Below the pieces are notes generated by a model. That model ran no database searches and was not told the origin of the DNA. It was given only the letters and a program-made list of their open reading frames with translations. From Clostridia bacterium (GTDB taxonomy: Bacteria; Bacillota; Clostridia; Oscillospirales; CAG-272): a DNA stretch of 45,418 nucleotides. The DNA lies in assembly GCA_017407225.1 (NCBI GenBank), contig JAFQWY010000278.1, forward strand, positions 1 to 45,418, read 5' to 3'. Shown here piece after piece: positions 27,160 to 36,220 of this stretch. The translations under genes were made by a program, and so were the position numbers. How positions within the stretch are numbered: the stretch's first letter is position 1; each line of letters begins with the position of its first letter.

Positions 27160-29154
27160 ATGAAAAACACCCCATTCAAGCTGCACGCACCCTACAAGCC
27201 CACGGGGGATCAGCCGGATGCCATCGCGCAGCTGACCGCCGGACTGGATGCCGGAATGCGGTATCAGACCCTCCTCGGCGTCACGGGATCGGGCAAAACC
27301 TTCACCATGGCAAATGTCATCGCCAACTGCAACCGCCCCGCGCTGATTCTGTCCCACAACAAAACGCTGGCGGCGCAGCTGTGCACCGAGTTCCGGGAAT
27401 TCTTCCCCGAGAATGCCGTGGAATACTTTGTGTCCTACTACGATTACTATCAGCCCGAAGCCTACGTGCCCGGGAAGGATATGTACATTGAAAAAGACGC
27501 GCTCATCAACGACGAGATCGACAAGCTGCGCCACTCCGCCACCTCCGCGCTGTTTGAACGGCGGGACGTGATTATTGTGGCATCGGTGTCCTGCATCTAC
27601 TCCCTCGGACCGCCGGAGGAGTACGAAGGTCAGCACATCGGGATCCGACCGGGGCTGGAAATCTCCATGGAAGACCTCATGAAGCGCCTTGTCTCCGTCA
27701 GCTACGAGCGCAACGACGTGAATTTCGTCCGGGACAAGTTCCGGGTGCGGGGCGACACCATCGAAATCTACCCGGCAGGCTACACCGAGAGGGCGATCCG
27801 GGTGGAATTCTTCGGCGACGAGGTTGACCGGGTATCGGAAATCAATCCCCTGACCGGGCAGGTGCTGGAATACCTCACCTATGCGGCAATCTATCCGGCG
27901 ACCCACTACGTGGTGGATCCCGCCAAGCGGGAAAAGGCATTCGCGGACATTGAGGCGGAAATGGAAGAGCGCGTGGAATGGTTCCGGTCGCAGGACAAGC
28001 TCCTGGAAGCCCAGCGCATCGAGGAGAGAACCCGGTACGATCTGGAAATGATGCGCGAGGTGGGCTACTGCTCCGGGGTGGAAAACTACTCCCGGGTCTT
28101 CAGCGGACGGGATCCGGGATCCACACCCTACTGCCTCCTTGACTACTTCCCCGAGGACTACATCATCTTCATCGACGAAAGCCATGTGACCATCCCCCAG
28201 ATCCGGGGCATGAGCGGCGGCGACCGTGCGAGAAAGCAGAATCTGGTGGACTACGGATTCCGTCTGCCCTCCGCCTTCGATAACCGCCCCCTCCTGTTCC
28301 CGGAATTCGAGCAGAAGGCGGGGCAGATCGTGATGGTGTCGGCTACCCCTGCGGATTACGAAGCCGAGCACGCCGAGCAGGTAGTGGAGCAGATCATCCG
28401 ACCCACGGGTCTGGTGGATCCGGAGGTGGAAATCCGCCCGGTAGAAACCCAGGTGGACGATCTTCTCGGGGAGATCAGGCTCCGCACGGCACGGGGAGAG
28501 AGAGTCCTTGTGACCACGCTGACCAAGAAGATGGCGGAAGACCTGACGGAATTTCTGGACGAGCAGGGCGTGAAGGTCAAGTACATCCACCACAACGTGG
28601 AGACCATGGAGCGCACGGAGCTTCTCCGGAACCTCCGAATGGGTCTGTTCGATGTTCTGGTGGGGATCAACCTTCTCAGAGAGGGCATCGACCTGCCGGA
28701 GGTTACCCTTGTGGCGATTCTGGATGCGGACAAGGAAGGTCTGTTCCGCTCAGCGCGCTCCCTGATCCAGATGATCGGGCGTGCGGCAAGAAACGCGGAC
28801 GGCAAGGTCATCCTGTACGCGGATCACATGACCGACTCCATGAAGCAGGCCATTGAGGAGACCGAGCGCCGCCGCACCATTCAGCTGGAATACAACCGCG
28901 TGAACAACATCACGCCGAAGACGGTGGAAAAGAAGATCGGCGAGCTGATCCGGATCGGTGCCTCCGACGACAACGCCAAGGCAAAGAAGGCAAAGCGGGG
29001 ACGGGGTGCTGTTTCCGATGCTCCCGTGAAGGACAAGGCGGCGGAAATCGAACGTCTGATTGCGGAAATGAAGCAGGCGGCATCGGAGCTCCGGTTCGAG
29101 GAAGCCGCATATCTGCGCGACAAAATCAAAGAACTGCAGATGAAAAAGGACTGA
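27160..29154 (+). CDS. uvrB: UvrB, excinuclease ABC subunit B (664 aa)
   Basis: Damage-verifying helicase-like subunit of nucleotide excision repair; works with UvrA and UvrC on DNA. Walker A GVTGSGKT (40-47); the beta-hairpin that clamps damaged DNA ([12 protein letters not shown], about 93-104); the DESH box (IIFIDESH, about 338-345); helicase motifs V and VI in [14 protein letters not shown] and [11 protein letters not shown]-terminal UVR domain (about 625-660) binds UvrC. Length is standard. The ribosome binding site is GGAAGGA. It is read from its own consensus promoter and ended by a strong terminator, and is monocistronic; uvrA and uvrC are not nearby. Confidence 0.98.
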   Translation: MKNTPFKLHAPYKPTGDQPDAIAQLTAGLDAGMRYQTLLGVTGSGKTFTMANVIANCNRPALILSHNKTLAAQLCTEFREFFPENAVEYFVSYYDYYQPEAYVPGKDMYIEKDALINDEIDKLRHSATSALFERRDVIIVASVSCIYSLGPPEEYEGQHIGIRPGLEISMEDLMKRLVSVSYERNDVNFVRDKFRVRGDTIEIYPAGYTERAIRVEFFGDEVDRVSEINPLTGQVLEYLTYAAIYPATHYVVDPAKREKAFADIEAEMEERVEWFRSQDKLLEAQRIEERTRYDLEMMREVGYCSGVENYSRVFSGRDPGSTPYCLLDYFPEDYIIFIDESHVTIPQIRGMSGGDRARKQNLVDYGFRLPSAFDNRPLLFPEFEQKAGQIVMVSATPADYEAEHAEQVVEQIIRPTGLVDPEVEIRPVETQVDDLLGEIRLRTARGERVLVTTLTKKMAEDLTEFLDEQGVKVKYIHHNVETMERTELLRNLRMGLFDVLVGINLLREGIDLPEVTLVAILDADKEGLFRSARSLIQMIGRAARNADGKVILYADHMTDSMKQAIEETERRRTIQLEYNRVNNITPKTVEKKIGELIRIGASDDNAKAKKAKRGRGAVSDAPVKDKAAEIERLIAEMKQAASELRFEEAAYLRDKIKELQMKKD

Positions 29155-29171
29155 TCCGCAAAAAACAAAAC

Positions 29172-29226
29172 GGGCTGCCGCATTTCGGGAGGAAAAACTC
29201 CCCGGTGCAGCAGCCCTTATTTTTTT
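29172..29226. terminator. Bidirectional terminator between uvrB and histidine phosphatase gene
   Basis: GGGCTGCCGCA (29172-29182) pairs with TGCAGCAGCCC (29206-29216) with one mismatch, with further pairing above (GGGAG/CTCCC). A T-run follows on the plus strand and an A-rich stretch precedes it, so it can end both convergent genes. Confidence 0.88.
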
Positions 29227-29791
29227 ACATCGGATTGATCCAGCTGTGCAGACGCCATTTTCCGCCGGTGCAGTCAAAGATCCCCACCGTGCAGTTGCCG
29301 CATTTCACCCGGTCCCGGGACAGAGAAATGCCCATCACCTGATCGAGAAATTCCCTGAGCCATCCGGCATGGGTGAAGACCGCCGCGTTTTCGCAGTCCA
29401 GCCCCTCCAGCTGTTCCCGGAAAGTTCTCACACGAGCCGCAATGTCCTCGCGGGATTCGCCGCCCAGCTTTTTGTACCCGGATTCGGCGATCATTTCATT
29501 GATCTCCTTCGTCAGGCAGGACAGGGGCTGATCCGCAAGGGAACCCACATTGATCTCCCGGAGCAGGGGCGTGGTTTCCGGACAGCATCCTGGCAGCGCG
29601 GTCAGTGCCGTATTCCTCGCACGCTGCAGATCGCTGGAAAACACCCGCTCAAAGGTCACGCCGTCGAGAATTTTCCCGGCACCTCTCGCGTCTTCGTATC
29701 CCTTTTCGGTCAGGGCCGCATCAAACCACCCCGTCCAGCGCTTGTTCAGATTGTTTTCACTCTCGCCGTGGCGGACAATGTACACTCTCAC
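29225..29791 (-). CDS. Histidine phosphatase superfamily protein (188 aa)
   Basis: Small phosphoglycerate-mutase-like phosphatase. The catalytic motif is RHGES at residues 7-11 (His8 takes the phosphate). Other family residues are the SSDLQRARNTA block (about 52-62), the acid Glu in LREINVG, and the second His in VFTHAGWLREF. Cytoplasmic. Substrates of this class range from sugar phosphates to alpha-ribazole phosphate and cannot be fixed here. The start overlaps the stop of the preceding phosphodiesterase-like gene by 4 bases (ATGA), a tight two-gene operon. Confidence 0.92.
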   Translation of the reverse strand: MRVYIVRHGESENNLNKRWTGWFDAALTEKGYEDARGAGKILDGVTFERVFSSDLQRARNTALTALPGCCPETTPLLREINVGSLADQPLSCLTKEINEMIAESGYKKLGGESREDIAARVRTFREQLEGLDCENAAVFTHAGWLREFLDQVMGISLSRDRVKCGNCTVGIFDCTGGKWRLHSWINPM

Positions 29792-30603
29792 TGCGCCGCC
29801 TCCCCGTTGTATCCCCTGTACAGGTGCATGATGTTCAAATCTTCCTCCATGTCAAGGCCGTGGGAACCGCATCCGCCGTCGATTTCGTGGCAGCCGTGGT
29901 CCATGGCAAATCCGAGGAGTGTGCGGTGGTGCTTCCAGTGTTCTTCGATCAGATCGGCAATCACCCCGAAAATGTGGGCGTTCAGGCGGAGCTCCGCCAG
30001 TGCCTCGGGGCTTTCCGGGCCGTGCTTGTGCATCACGGAGTCGTAGTTTCCGTTGTAGATGAGGATGAAGTCATGCTCGTCCCGGAAAATCAGCTCCATG
30101 GCTTTTGCATTCACTTCATCGATGCCGCCCTTCGGGTAGTGGAAGTAGTCCATGTCCCGCTCCAGGTAGATCCTGCTGAGGCTGCACTGTCCGTAGGTGA
30201 TCAGCGCGCACTTCTTTCCGGCACGGAGCAGGGCATCAAAGAGAGTGTCGATGGTGATGACGGGCTTTTCGTACTTCCGGATGCCGTGAACCTCCGGCTG
30301 AGCACCCGTGTACATGGTTCCGAAGCAGACGGGCGTCACCGAGGGCATCACGGAGCACAGGGGCAGCGTCACACCGGCGCGGTTCACGGCCGAGCGGCAG
30401 AAAGCGGGATATTTCTCCATAATCCACTGTGCGGCGGCATCGGGATTGTACATCACCACACGGTCGGCTTTCTTTCCGCCGAAAATTTCGTCAATATACT
30501 GCACCAGGGTTTCGTTGGCCGGTGCGGATTCTGCGGGTGCGTCGATTCCCATGGCGTAGGCCAGTGCGGCGCAGACGGTATCCAGTGAAGTTTGATTGAG
30601 CAT
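29788..30603 (-). CDS. Alkaline phosphatase-fold / phosphodiesterase family protein (271 aa)
   Basis: The start at 30603 follows AAGGAG; a longer frame to 30642 has no such site and overlaps the promoter. Features of the alkaline phosphatase/NPP superfamily: Asp55 early, the nucleophile block SVMPSVTPVCFGTMYTG with Thr90, NGNYDSVMHKHGPES (metal Asp and His pair, about 200-212) and MDHGC (Asp-His). At 271 residues it is shorter than typical NPP enzymes but has all the metal-binding parts. No signal peptide, so probably cytoplasmic. It is the first gene of an operon with the histidine phosphatase, so two different phosphate-ester hydrolases are made together; a joint substrate is possible but unproven. 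Confidence 0.8.
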   Translation of the reverse strand: MLNQTSLDTVCAALAYAMGIDAPAESAPANETLVQYIDEIFGGKKADRVVMYNPDAAAQWIMEKYPAFCRSAVNRAGVTLPLCSVMPSVTPVCFGTMYTGAQPEVHGIRKYEKPVITIDTLFDALLRAGKKCALITYGQCSLSRIYLERDMDYFHYPKGGIDEVNAKAMELIFRDEHDFILIYNGNYDSVMHKHGPESPEALAELRLNAHIFGVIADLIEEHWKHHRTLLGFAMDHGCHEIDGGCGSHGLDMEEDLNIMHLYRGYNGEAAQ

Positions 30604-30632
30604 GATCGTTCTCCTTCCGTTTTTCTGACTCC

Positions 30633-30661
30633 AGTATAGCACGCCCGCCGGGAAAAATCAA
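30633..30661 (-). promoter_or_regulatory. Promoter of the phosphodiesterase/phosphatase operon
   Basis: Minus strand TTGATT (complement of 30656-30661), 17-bp spacer, TATACT (complement of 30633-30638), 30 bases before the ATG. Confidence 0.72.
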
Positions 30662-30773
30662 GGGGAAGTGCTGCAATACAGTTTCCGGGAAATGGCATAA
30701 ACCTCTTGCAATTTACGCGGTTTTATGATAAACTTAACACAATACAATATTACCTCCGGAGGTTCAAGTTTTT

Positions 30774-31313
30774 ATGGAAGAATCCATCAACTACGCGGAA
30801 TATACCGTGGAGAAAAAGCCCGAAGGCAAAAACCTGCAGAAGCGCATCCTCGTGATCGCCCTCTACGTCATCGCATTCGCCGCCATCTGCTTCGTCATCT
30901 CCCTGACTCAGGGTGCCGGTGCGGTATGGGGCGGCGTATTCTTCGTTCTCCTGGTCGCCCTGATCTGGTTCACCTGGCGTCTGGTCAAGGAAGAACGGAA
31001 ATACGAAGTTATCAATGCCAAGCTGAAGATTCAGGAACTGAACGGCAGCGGCAAGGGCAAGGTTGTTTTTGAAAACCTGGTTTCCGAATTCACCGTAATC
31101 GCGCCCATGACCGCCGAATACGAATCCCAGTACAAGAACGCCGACGAAATCCTCGACTTCCGCGGCGACAGCAAGAGTCCCGACTCCTACTTCGCACGTC
31201 TGGAAAAGGACGGCAAGTCCACCGTCGTCTGCTTCGAAGCCATCAACAAGATGCTCAAGGTTATGAAGTTCTACAACTCCAAGGGCACCGTTGTTACCGT
31301 TGTCCGCCACTGA
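30774..31313 (+). CDS. Membrane protein of unknown function, DUF6106-like (179 aa)
   Basis: A charged N-terminus (1-23) leads into two hydrophobic helices (about 25-44 and 49-68), followed by a cytoplasmic domain of about 110 residues beginning KEERKYEVINAKLKIQEL. The layout of two helices and a YEY/KYEV-type strand followed by a conserved mixed domain recalls the Clostridia family DUF6106; this is from memory and tentative. GGAGG lies 12 bases before the ATG inside a perfect 12-bp palindrome ACCTCCGGAGGT (30752-30763). A TTGCAA-N17-TAAACT promoter-like pair lies at 30706-30734. It appears to stand alone. Confidence 0.7.
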   Translation: MEESINYAEYTVEKKPEGKNLQKRILVIALYVIAFAAICFVISLTQGAGAVWGGVFFVLLVALIWFTWRLVKEERKYEVINAKLKIQELNGSGKGKVVFENLVSEFTVIAPMTAEYESQYKNADEILDFRGDSKSPDSYFARLEKDGKSTVVCFEAINKMLKVMKFYNSKGTVVTVVRH

Positions 31314-31384
31314 GTTCTGTCACAGCGAATCATCTCCCGCTTTTCTGCATAGAATGTGTCAATCACATTTCAGGAGAGCGGGAT

Positions 31385-31897
31385 ATGCATTTTTCTGACC
31401 GGATACCACACCGCCTCGCCGTCCTTATCACGGCGTTTGTTTTCTGTCTGAGTGCCTGTGCACAGAAGTCCGACCTGTTTGCCTACACCGGGGGAGACGC
31501 AGCGTTCACCCTGATCTTTCCCTCCGTCAGCGGAGATACGGAAAGCATCACCTGCGCCTGTGCCCGATCGTTTGTCACGGACGAAACGGCGGACTTCACC
31601 CTCACCGTCACATCTCCTCCCCGTCTTGCCGGATTCACCGTCACCCGCACGGACGGAAACACCTCGGCAGGATACGGAGAGACCATGATTCCCCTGTCTC
31701 CGGAGAGCGCGGAAAACCTGAACCGTATTTTCGATGCCCTCACCGAGACGGGAAGCGCGAAAAAATCCCCGGACGGCGCCCGTACCGTCATCCTCTCCCC
31801 ATCGGGAACGGTAACCCTGGACGAAGACCTGAACCCCATCGAACTTGAAATTCCCGGAACCACCGTACGGATTCAATGGCCCGTACGGGATCCCTGA
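31385..31897 (+). CDS. Secreted lipoprotein of unknown function (170 aa)
   Basis: A signal peptide with a lipobox, LSAC, puts the lipidated Cys at residue 25, so the protein is anchored outside the membrane. The mature part is rich in Thr and beta strands, with no family I recognise. AGGAG precedes the ATG by 9 bases. The alanine racemase gene starts 10 bases after its stop, so both are on one transcript. The pairing with alr may point to the cell envelope, but this is inference. Confidence 0.8.
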   Translation: MHFSDRIPHRLAVLITAFVFCLSACAQKSDLFAYTGGDAAFTLIFPSVSGDTESITCACARSFVTDETADFTLTVTSPPRLAGFTVTRTDGNTSAGYGETMIPLSPESAENLNRIFDALTETGSAKKSPDGARTVILSPSGTVTLDEDLNPIELEIPGTTVRIQWPVRDP

Positions 31898-31907
31898 CAA
31901 GGTACAT

Positions 31908-33203
31908 ATGAAACACAAAAATACCGCCTACATCTTCCGCGGCGCATTTGCCCGAAACTACAATCAAATACAGCTGCGCTTGCGCGAAAACTGCACGGCC
32001 ATAGGACGCACCTCCGTTCCGCGGATCATCTGCGTGGTCAAGGCGGATGCCTACGGTCACGGGATCGACACCGCAGCCGGGGCACTGGGCGACGCCGGAT
32101 GCGACTTTTTCGCCGTTTCCTCGGAAGAAGAAGCCGAAGAGCTGCGCGGCATCGAATCCGCAAACGGACGGCACCCGGATATTCTCATCCTCGGCCACAT
32201 CATGCCGGAGAACGTCATTGAAATGATCGAGGACGACATCACCTGCGCCATGATTTCCCTGGACAACGCCAAGGAGCTGTCCGAAGCAATTTCCGATTAC
32301 TACAACTCAAACTATACCCGCATGGCCGACCGGAAGCCCCTGAAAATCCACATCAAGCTGGATACGGGCATGAACCGGGTGGGCTTTGCGGCGGATCCGG
32401 AACGGCTTGCGGAAACCGTCCGGGAAATCCAGACCATCAGCGACGACGAAAACCTCCGCATCACCGGAATCTTCACCCACTTTGCCGCCGCCGACGACGA
32501 GACCCTGGACGGCAAAATCGTTCCCGGCACGGACGGATACACCCGTCTGCAGCTGGAGCGGTATCAGGCTGCCGTTGCCGCACTGGAAAACGCCGGAGTG
32601 GATGTGGGACTGAAGCACGCCGCCAATTCCGCCGCCATTCTGGGCTTCCCGGAGGCATACTTCGACGCGGTGCGTGCCGGCATCATCATCTACGGTCTCA
32701 TGCCAAACGGCGCCGTGGACGGGGGATTCCGCCCCGCCATGCAGTTTGACTCCTCCGTGACCCATATCCACAGAATCCGAACCGGGGACCGTGTCAGCTA
32801 CGGCGCCGCATTCACCGCGGATCACGACATGACCCTCGCCACCGTTGCCGCAGGATACGCCGACGGATTCGAACGCGCCTACACGGGATGCTCCGTGAAG
32901 ATCGGCGGAAATACCTGCCGTCAGGTGGGCAGAATCTGCATGGACCAGTTCATGGTGGACATCACCGATGCCCCGGAGCCCATCCGGATCGGGGATGCCG
33001 TGACCCTCTTCGGCGGAGACGACGGAACCATGGTGCGGAATCTGGCAAAACTGGCGGGAACCATCAACTACGAGGTCATCTGCAAGGTTTCCAAGCGCGT
33101 GATCCGAGAGGTTGTGACGGATACGCCCCAGCCATCCGCTCCCGGCACAAAAACCCCCACCGTCTACCGGATCGTCCAGAAGGAACGCATGAAAAAAGCA
33201 TAA
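31908..33203 (+). CDS. alr: Alanine racemase (431 aa)
   Basis: PLP enzyme making D-alanine for peptidoglycan. PLP Lys45 in VVKADAYGHG; the barrel motif HIKLDTGMNRVGF (148-160); catalytic Tyr298 of the partner subunit in RVSYGAAF; and the C-terminal beta domain block RICMDQFMVDI. At 431 residues it is longer than the usual 370-390, with an insert near 125-145 and a tail after the family's normal end. The start at 31908 is chosen because the upstream part of the frame overlaps the lipoprotein gene; the ribosome binding site AAGG is weak, in line with coupling to the gene before it. It ends in a clear terminator. Confidence 0.95.
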   Translation: MKHKNTAYIFRGAFARNYNQIQLRLRENCTAIGRTSVPRIICVVKADAYGHGIDTAAGALGDAGCDFFAVSSEEEAEELRGIESANGRHPDILILGHIMPENVIEMIEDDITCAMISLDNAKELSEAISDYYNSNYTRMADRKPLKIHIKLDTGMNRVGFAADPERLAETVREIQTISDDENLRITGIFTHFAAADDETLDGKIVPGTDGYTRLQLERYQAAVAALENAGVDVGLKHAANSAAILGFPEAYFDAVRAGIIIYGLMPNGAVDGGFRPAMQFDSSVTHIHRIRTGDRVSYGAAFTADHDMTLATVAAGYADGFERAYTGCSVKIGGNTCRQVGRICMDQFMVDITDAPEPIRIGDAVTLFGGDDGTMVRNLAKLAGTINYEVICKVSKRVIREVVTDTPQPSAPGTKTPTVYRIVQKERMKKA

Positions 33204-33208
33204 CGAAC

Positions 33209-33247
33209 AGGCAGGATTTTCTTTTTTGGGAAATTCTGCCTTTTTTG
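33209..33247 (+). terminator. Terminator of lipoprotein-alr operon
   Basis: GGCAGGATTTTC on the left pairs with GGAAATTCTGCC on the right (one bulge), followed by TTTTTT. It begins six bases after the alr stop. Confidence 0.88.
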
Positions 33248-33265
33248 TGCGCCATGCCATCCGCC

Positions 33266-33294
33266 TTGACAAAGCTTTTCCGCTTTGCTATAAT
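33266..33294 (+). promoter_or_regulatory. Consensus promoter of URO-D-like gene
   Basis: TTGACA at 33266-33271, 17-bp spacer, TATAAT at 33289-33294. AAAGGAG precedes the ATG at 33327. Confidence 0.92.
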
Positions 33295-33326
33295 AAAGGA
33301 AAAACGACCGCACAAAGGAGAACGCC

Positions 33327-34397
33327 ATGACCAGCCGTGAAAATTACATCGCAGTCGCACGCCGCACCGGATACACCGCCCTGCTGCCGGAATTCAGTAT
33401 GTGCCCCAGCCTCGCGGAACGGTTCCGGGCATACGCCGCCGAGCATGATCTCCGCATCCCGGAAGGACCCGGTTATGTGTGGGATCTGCCTGCAAAATGT
33501 GCATCCCGGGAGGAGTTTCTCACCTATTACCCCGGAAAAACCTTCAAGCCCGGCACCCACATTGACGGATGGGGCGTTGCCCACGAACCCGGATCCGCCG
33601 CGGCCTTTCACATGACCTATATGCACCATCCCATGGAGGATTTCGATTCCCCTGAGCAGATTCTGGCGTATCCCTTCCCGGTGTTCGACCCGGACGGAAA
33701 CGGCACGGAAGCGCAGGCAGATGCCGTAAAGAAGCTCCATGACGCCGGCCGTCCCGTGATCGGAAGCATGCAGTGCACGGTCTGGGAAACCGCATGGTAT
33801 ATGCGGGGCATGGAAAACCTCATGTGCGACATGATGGCGGAGGATCCCATGGCGGAGATTCTTCTGGACCGGGTGACGGATCTTGCCGTTCAGCGTGCCG
33901 TCAGCTTTGCCCGTGCGGGAGCGGATGTGATCTTCCTCGGGGACGATATCGGAATGCAGCACACCATTATGATGAGCGAAGGCCTGTACGGCGAATGGCT
34001 GAAGCCCCGTCTGAAGCGCGTCATCGATGCCGCCCGTGCCGCAAATCCCGATGTGCTGATTTTCTATCACTCCTGCGGACACGTCACCGAGCTGATCCCC
34101 CAGCTGATCGAAGCGGGCGTGGACGTTCTCGACCCCGTTCAGCCGGAGTGCATGGATTTCAGACAGATTTTTGATACCTTCGGCGACCGGCTGTCCTTCC
34201 ACGGAACCATCGGAACCCAGTCCGTGATGCCCTTCGGCACTCCGGATGAGGTACGGCGGAAGGTGTTTGAGCATCTGGATATCGCAGGTCCCTCCGGCGG
34301 CCTGTATGTCTGCCCCACCCATCTTCTGGAACCGGAAGTCCCCGTGGAAAACGTGGCGGCGTACATTCAGGCGTGCATTGACTATACCGAAAGATAA
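33327..34397 (+). CDS. URO-D superfamily protein, probably methyltransferase-like (356 aa)
   Basis: TIM-barrel protein of the uroporphyrinogen decarboxylase superfamily. It lacks the Arg-rich HemE start motif but has YHSCGHVTELIPQL (247-260) and LYVCPTH (326-332). His248, Cys250 and Cys329 give an H-x-C-x78-C pattern, very close to the zinc-binding motif of MtaA/CmuA-type corrinoid-dependent methyltransferases, so methyl transfer is more likely than haem synthesis. Other blocks are GADVIFLGDDIGM (198-210) and ECMDFRQIF (274-282). Cytoplasmic. It is monocistronic, with its own consensus promoter and terminator; no corrinoid protein lies alongside. Many Clostridia carry such stand-alone members of unknown substrate. 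Confidence 0.82.
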   Translation: MTSRENYIAVARRTGYTALLPEFSMCPSLAERFRAYAAEHDLRIPEGPGYVWDLPAKCASREEFLTYYPGKTFKPGTHIDGWGVAHEPGSAAAFHMTYMHHPMEDFDSPEQILAYPFPVFDPDGNGTEAQADAVKKLHDAGRPVIGSMQCTVWETAWYMRGMENLMCDMMAEDPMAEILLDRVTDLAVQRAVSFARAGADVIFLGDDIGMQHTIMMSEGLYGEWLKPRLKRVIDAARAANPDVLIFYHSCGHVTELIPQLIEAGVDVLDPVQPECMDFRQIFDTFGDRLSFHGTIGTQSVMPFGTPDEVRRKVFEHLDIAGPSGGLYVCPTHLLEPEVPVENVAAYIQACIDYTER

Positions 34398-34400
34398 CAG

Positions 34401-34444
34401 AAAAGGCAGGCTTCCCTGGGCAATCGGGGAGAACCTGCCTTTTG
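34401..34444 (+). terminator. Terminator of URO-D-like gene
   Basis: AAAAGGCAGGCTTCCC pairs with GGGGAGAACCTGCCTTTT across a short loop, four bases after the stop, ending in a T-run. Confidence 0.9.
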
Positions 34445-34476
34445 TGCGCTCGGACAGCCAGTTCTTGGGCATATTC

Positions 34477-34505
34477 TTGACAAAATATGCCACAGATGTT
34501 ATAAT
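34477..34505 (+). promoter_or_regulatory. Consensus promoter of first TIR-Sel1 gene
   Basis: TTGACA at 34477-34482, 17-bp spacer, TATAAT at 34500-34505. The promoter and the leader (AGGCAATACTGTCGAAAAAC and on) recur at 36141 with few changes. GAGGAG precedes the ATG at 34555. Confidence 0.92.
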
Positions 34506-34554
34506 ATAGGCAATACTGTCGAAAAACACGGATAAAACGAGGAGAAACACAGAA

Positions 34555-36012
34555 ATGTCTATGCTGGAACAGATTCTGCCCTGTAACCTGAACAAACCCT
34601 ACATCTTTATCAGCTACAGCTCCAAGGACCGCGAACGGGTTCTGGAGGATGTGCTGGAGTTTCAGCGCCGCGGCTACAATGTGTGGCTGGACGACCTGAA
34701 TCTTGATAAAACCAATCCTTCCTGGAAGGTGGATGCCCTGAAGGCGATCGAAAGCTACTACTGCCAGCTGGTCGTGTTCTATGTAAGCAGATGGTCCCTG
34801 ACCAGTGACAACTGCTACGAAGAGCTCTGCCATACCCGTCATGAGGATACGATTGCCTATCACAACGAGGAAGTGAAGTACATCGCCGTGGAGCTGGAAT
34901 CCATCGGGAACATCGTATCCTATAAAAACAGGGTTTTTGACGAACTGATGGAAGACGAAACGGTTTCCCTGAAAGAGCGTCAGGATCGCGCCAAGGTTCT
35001 GCACAATTTTATCCGGGATTTCTTCAACACCAACAATGAAAAGGTGCGTGTGCATCCCCGGGACGAAGCAAACCGGAAAATGGATTACTACACCGACGTG
35101 ACGGCCGCTTTCCCGGACAAAACAAGGATCCTTACAGGGATGCCAGCTGACCCGACCAAGAAACCTGTGAATACGGTCACTTCCGTTCCTGGAATCCAGA
35201 CTGAAACATATACAGAAAAAAGTTCTGTGGAAAAGTGGTATGCTGAAGCTCAAGGGTACTATGAGCTCGGAGAATACTCTCGCGCCATACAGATATGGAA
35301 AAGATTTGCCGAACAGGGAGTTGCACATGCCCAGTACAAGCTAGGTATGTGTTATCGTACGGGTCGCGGCATAAACAGAAATTCTAAAGAAGCGGCAAAG
35401 TGGTACCACAAAGCCGCAGAGCAGGGAGATGCGGGTGCACAGTATTATCTGGGCTTGTGTTACGATGAAGGCACCGGAGTACCACAGGATTACAACGAAG
35501 CGGTAAAATGGTACCACAAAGCTGCGGAACAGGGGCATGCGGATGCACAATTCAAGCTGGGCTGGTGTTACAGTGGTGGATACGGTGTGCTGCAGGATTA
35601 TTCGGAAGGAATAAAATGGTATCGCAAAGCCGCAGAGCAGGGGAATGTATATGCCCAGTATAGTCTGGGAGTATTTTATCATTACGGTAGGGACGTACCT
35701 CAGAATTACGATGAAGCAGTCAAATGGTACCGCAAAGCTGCAGAACAAGGTGATGCATCAGCCCAGTGTCATCTGGGATGGTGTTACGAAAAAGGATACA
35801 GAAACTACGATGAAGCGGTAAAGTGGTTCCTCAAAGCCGCAGAACAAGGAAATGCAGATGCCCAGTACAAAATGGGATGGTGTTGCCAAAAAGGCTATGG
35901 CGTACCGCAGGATTACGCTGAAGCTGTAATGTGGTACAAAAAAGCCGCAGAACAGGGAAACACAAGCGCAAAAAGCGCACTTACCCGCGAAGAACTCAAA
36001 CCCTACCTCTGA
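34555..36012 (+). CDS. TIR domain protein with Sel1 repeats, copy 1 (485 aa)
   Basis: Residues 14-165 are a TIR domain: strand and loop YIFISYSSKDRERV (16-29), YNVWLDD (41-47), and SDNCYEEL (84-91) whose C-x-x-E-L places the likely NADase glutamate at Glu90. A linker of about 60 residues (190-225) follows, then six Sel1-type repeats plus a half repeat (about 228-485; AEQGxAxAQYxLGxCYxxGxGV). TIR domains of this kind cleave NAD+ or make cyclic ADP-ribose signals; Sel1 repeats bind proteins or peptides. So this is probably a cytoplasmic sensor with a TIR output in one chain, in defence or stress signalling; this is inference. No separate effector (such as ThsA) is adjacent. The fifth Sel1 unit is four residues short. 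Confidence 0.88.
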   Translation: MSMLEQILPCNLNKPYIFISYSSKDRERVLEDVLEFQRRGYNVWLDDLNLDKTNPSWKVDALKAIESYYCQLVVFYVSRWSLTSDNCYEELCHTRHEDTIAYHNEEVKYIAVELESIGNIVSYKNRVFDELMEDETVSLKERQDRAKVLHNFIRDFFNTNNEKVRVHPRDEANRKMDYYTDVTAAFPDKTRILTGMPADPTKKPVNTVTSVPGIQTETYTEKSSVEKWYAEAQGYYELGEYSRAIQIWKRFAEQGVAHAQYKLGMCYRTGRGINRNSKEAAKWYHKAAEQGDAGAQYYLGLCYDEGTGVPQDYNEAVKWYHKAAEQGHADAQFKLGWCYSGGYGVLQDYSEGIKWYRKAAEQGNVYAQYSLGVFYHYGRDVPQNYDEAVKWYRKAAEQGDASAQCHLGWCYEKGYRNYDEAVKWFLKAAEQGNADAQYKMGWCCQKGYGVPQDYAEAVMWYKKAAEQGNTSAKSALTREELKPYL

Positions 36013-36019
36013 CCCCGCC

Positions 36020-36060
36020 GCCCGGACCGGCAGATCTGAACTGCTGATCCGGGCATTTTC
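36020..36060 (+). terminator. Terminator of first TIR-Sel1 gene
   Basis: GCCCGGACCGGCAG pairs with CTGCTGATCCGGGC, followed by ATTTTC. The stem is the same as that after the second copy, at 37438. The remaining bases to 36140 hold nothing recognisable. Confidence 0.82.
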
Positions 36061-36140
36061 GCTTTCTCCCCATCCTGCGGCGGAACAGGGCGCTTCCCGG
36101 AAAATATATTAACAGAATAAATCCGCTTTTGGATATATTG

Positions 36141-36169
36141 TTGACAAAACATACCGCAGATGTTATAAT
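36141..36169 (+). promoter_or_regulatory. Consensus promoter of second TIR-Sel1 gene
   Basis: TTGACA at 36141-36146, 17-bp spacer, TATAAT at 36164-36169; a duplicate of the promoter at 34477. The spacer differs from copy 1 at only a few bases. Confidence 0.92.
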
Positions 36170-36220
36170 ATAGGCAATACTGTCGAAAAACTACGGATGG
36201 AATGAGGAGAAACTTCAGAA

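Noticed and set aside
31332-31384. Leader hairpin masking the ribosome binding site of the lipoprotein gene (TCCCGCT with AGCGGGA)
   Set aside because: Only six to seven pairs with a large loop and no supporting signs; not strong enough to list.
33327-34397. HemE, haem biosynthesis uroporphyrinogen decarboxylase
   Set aside because: Lacks the HemE N-terminal Arg motif and has the H-x-C...C metal pattern of the methyltransferase branch; no haem genes nearby.
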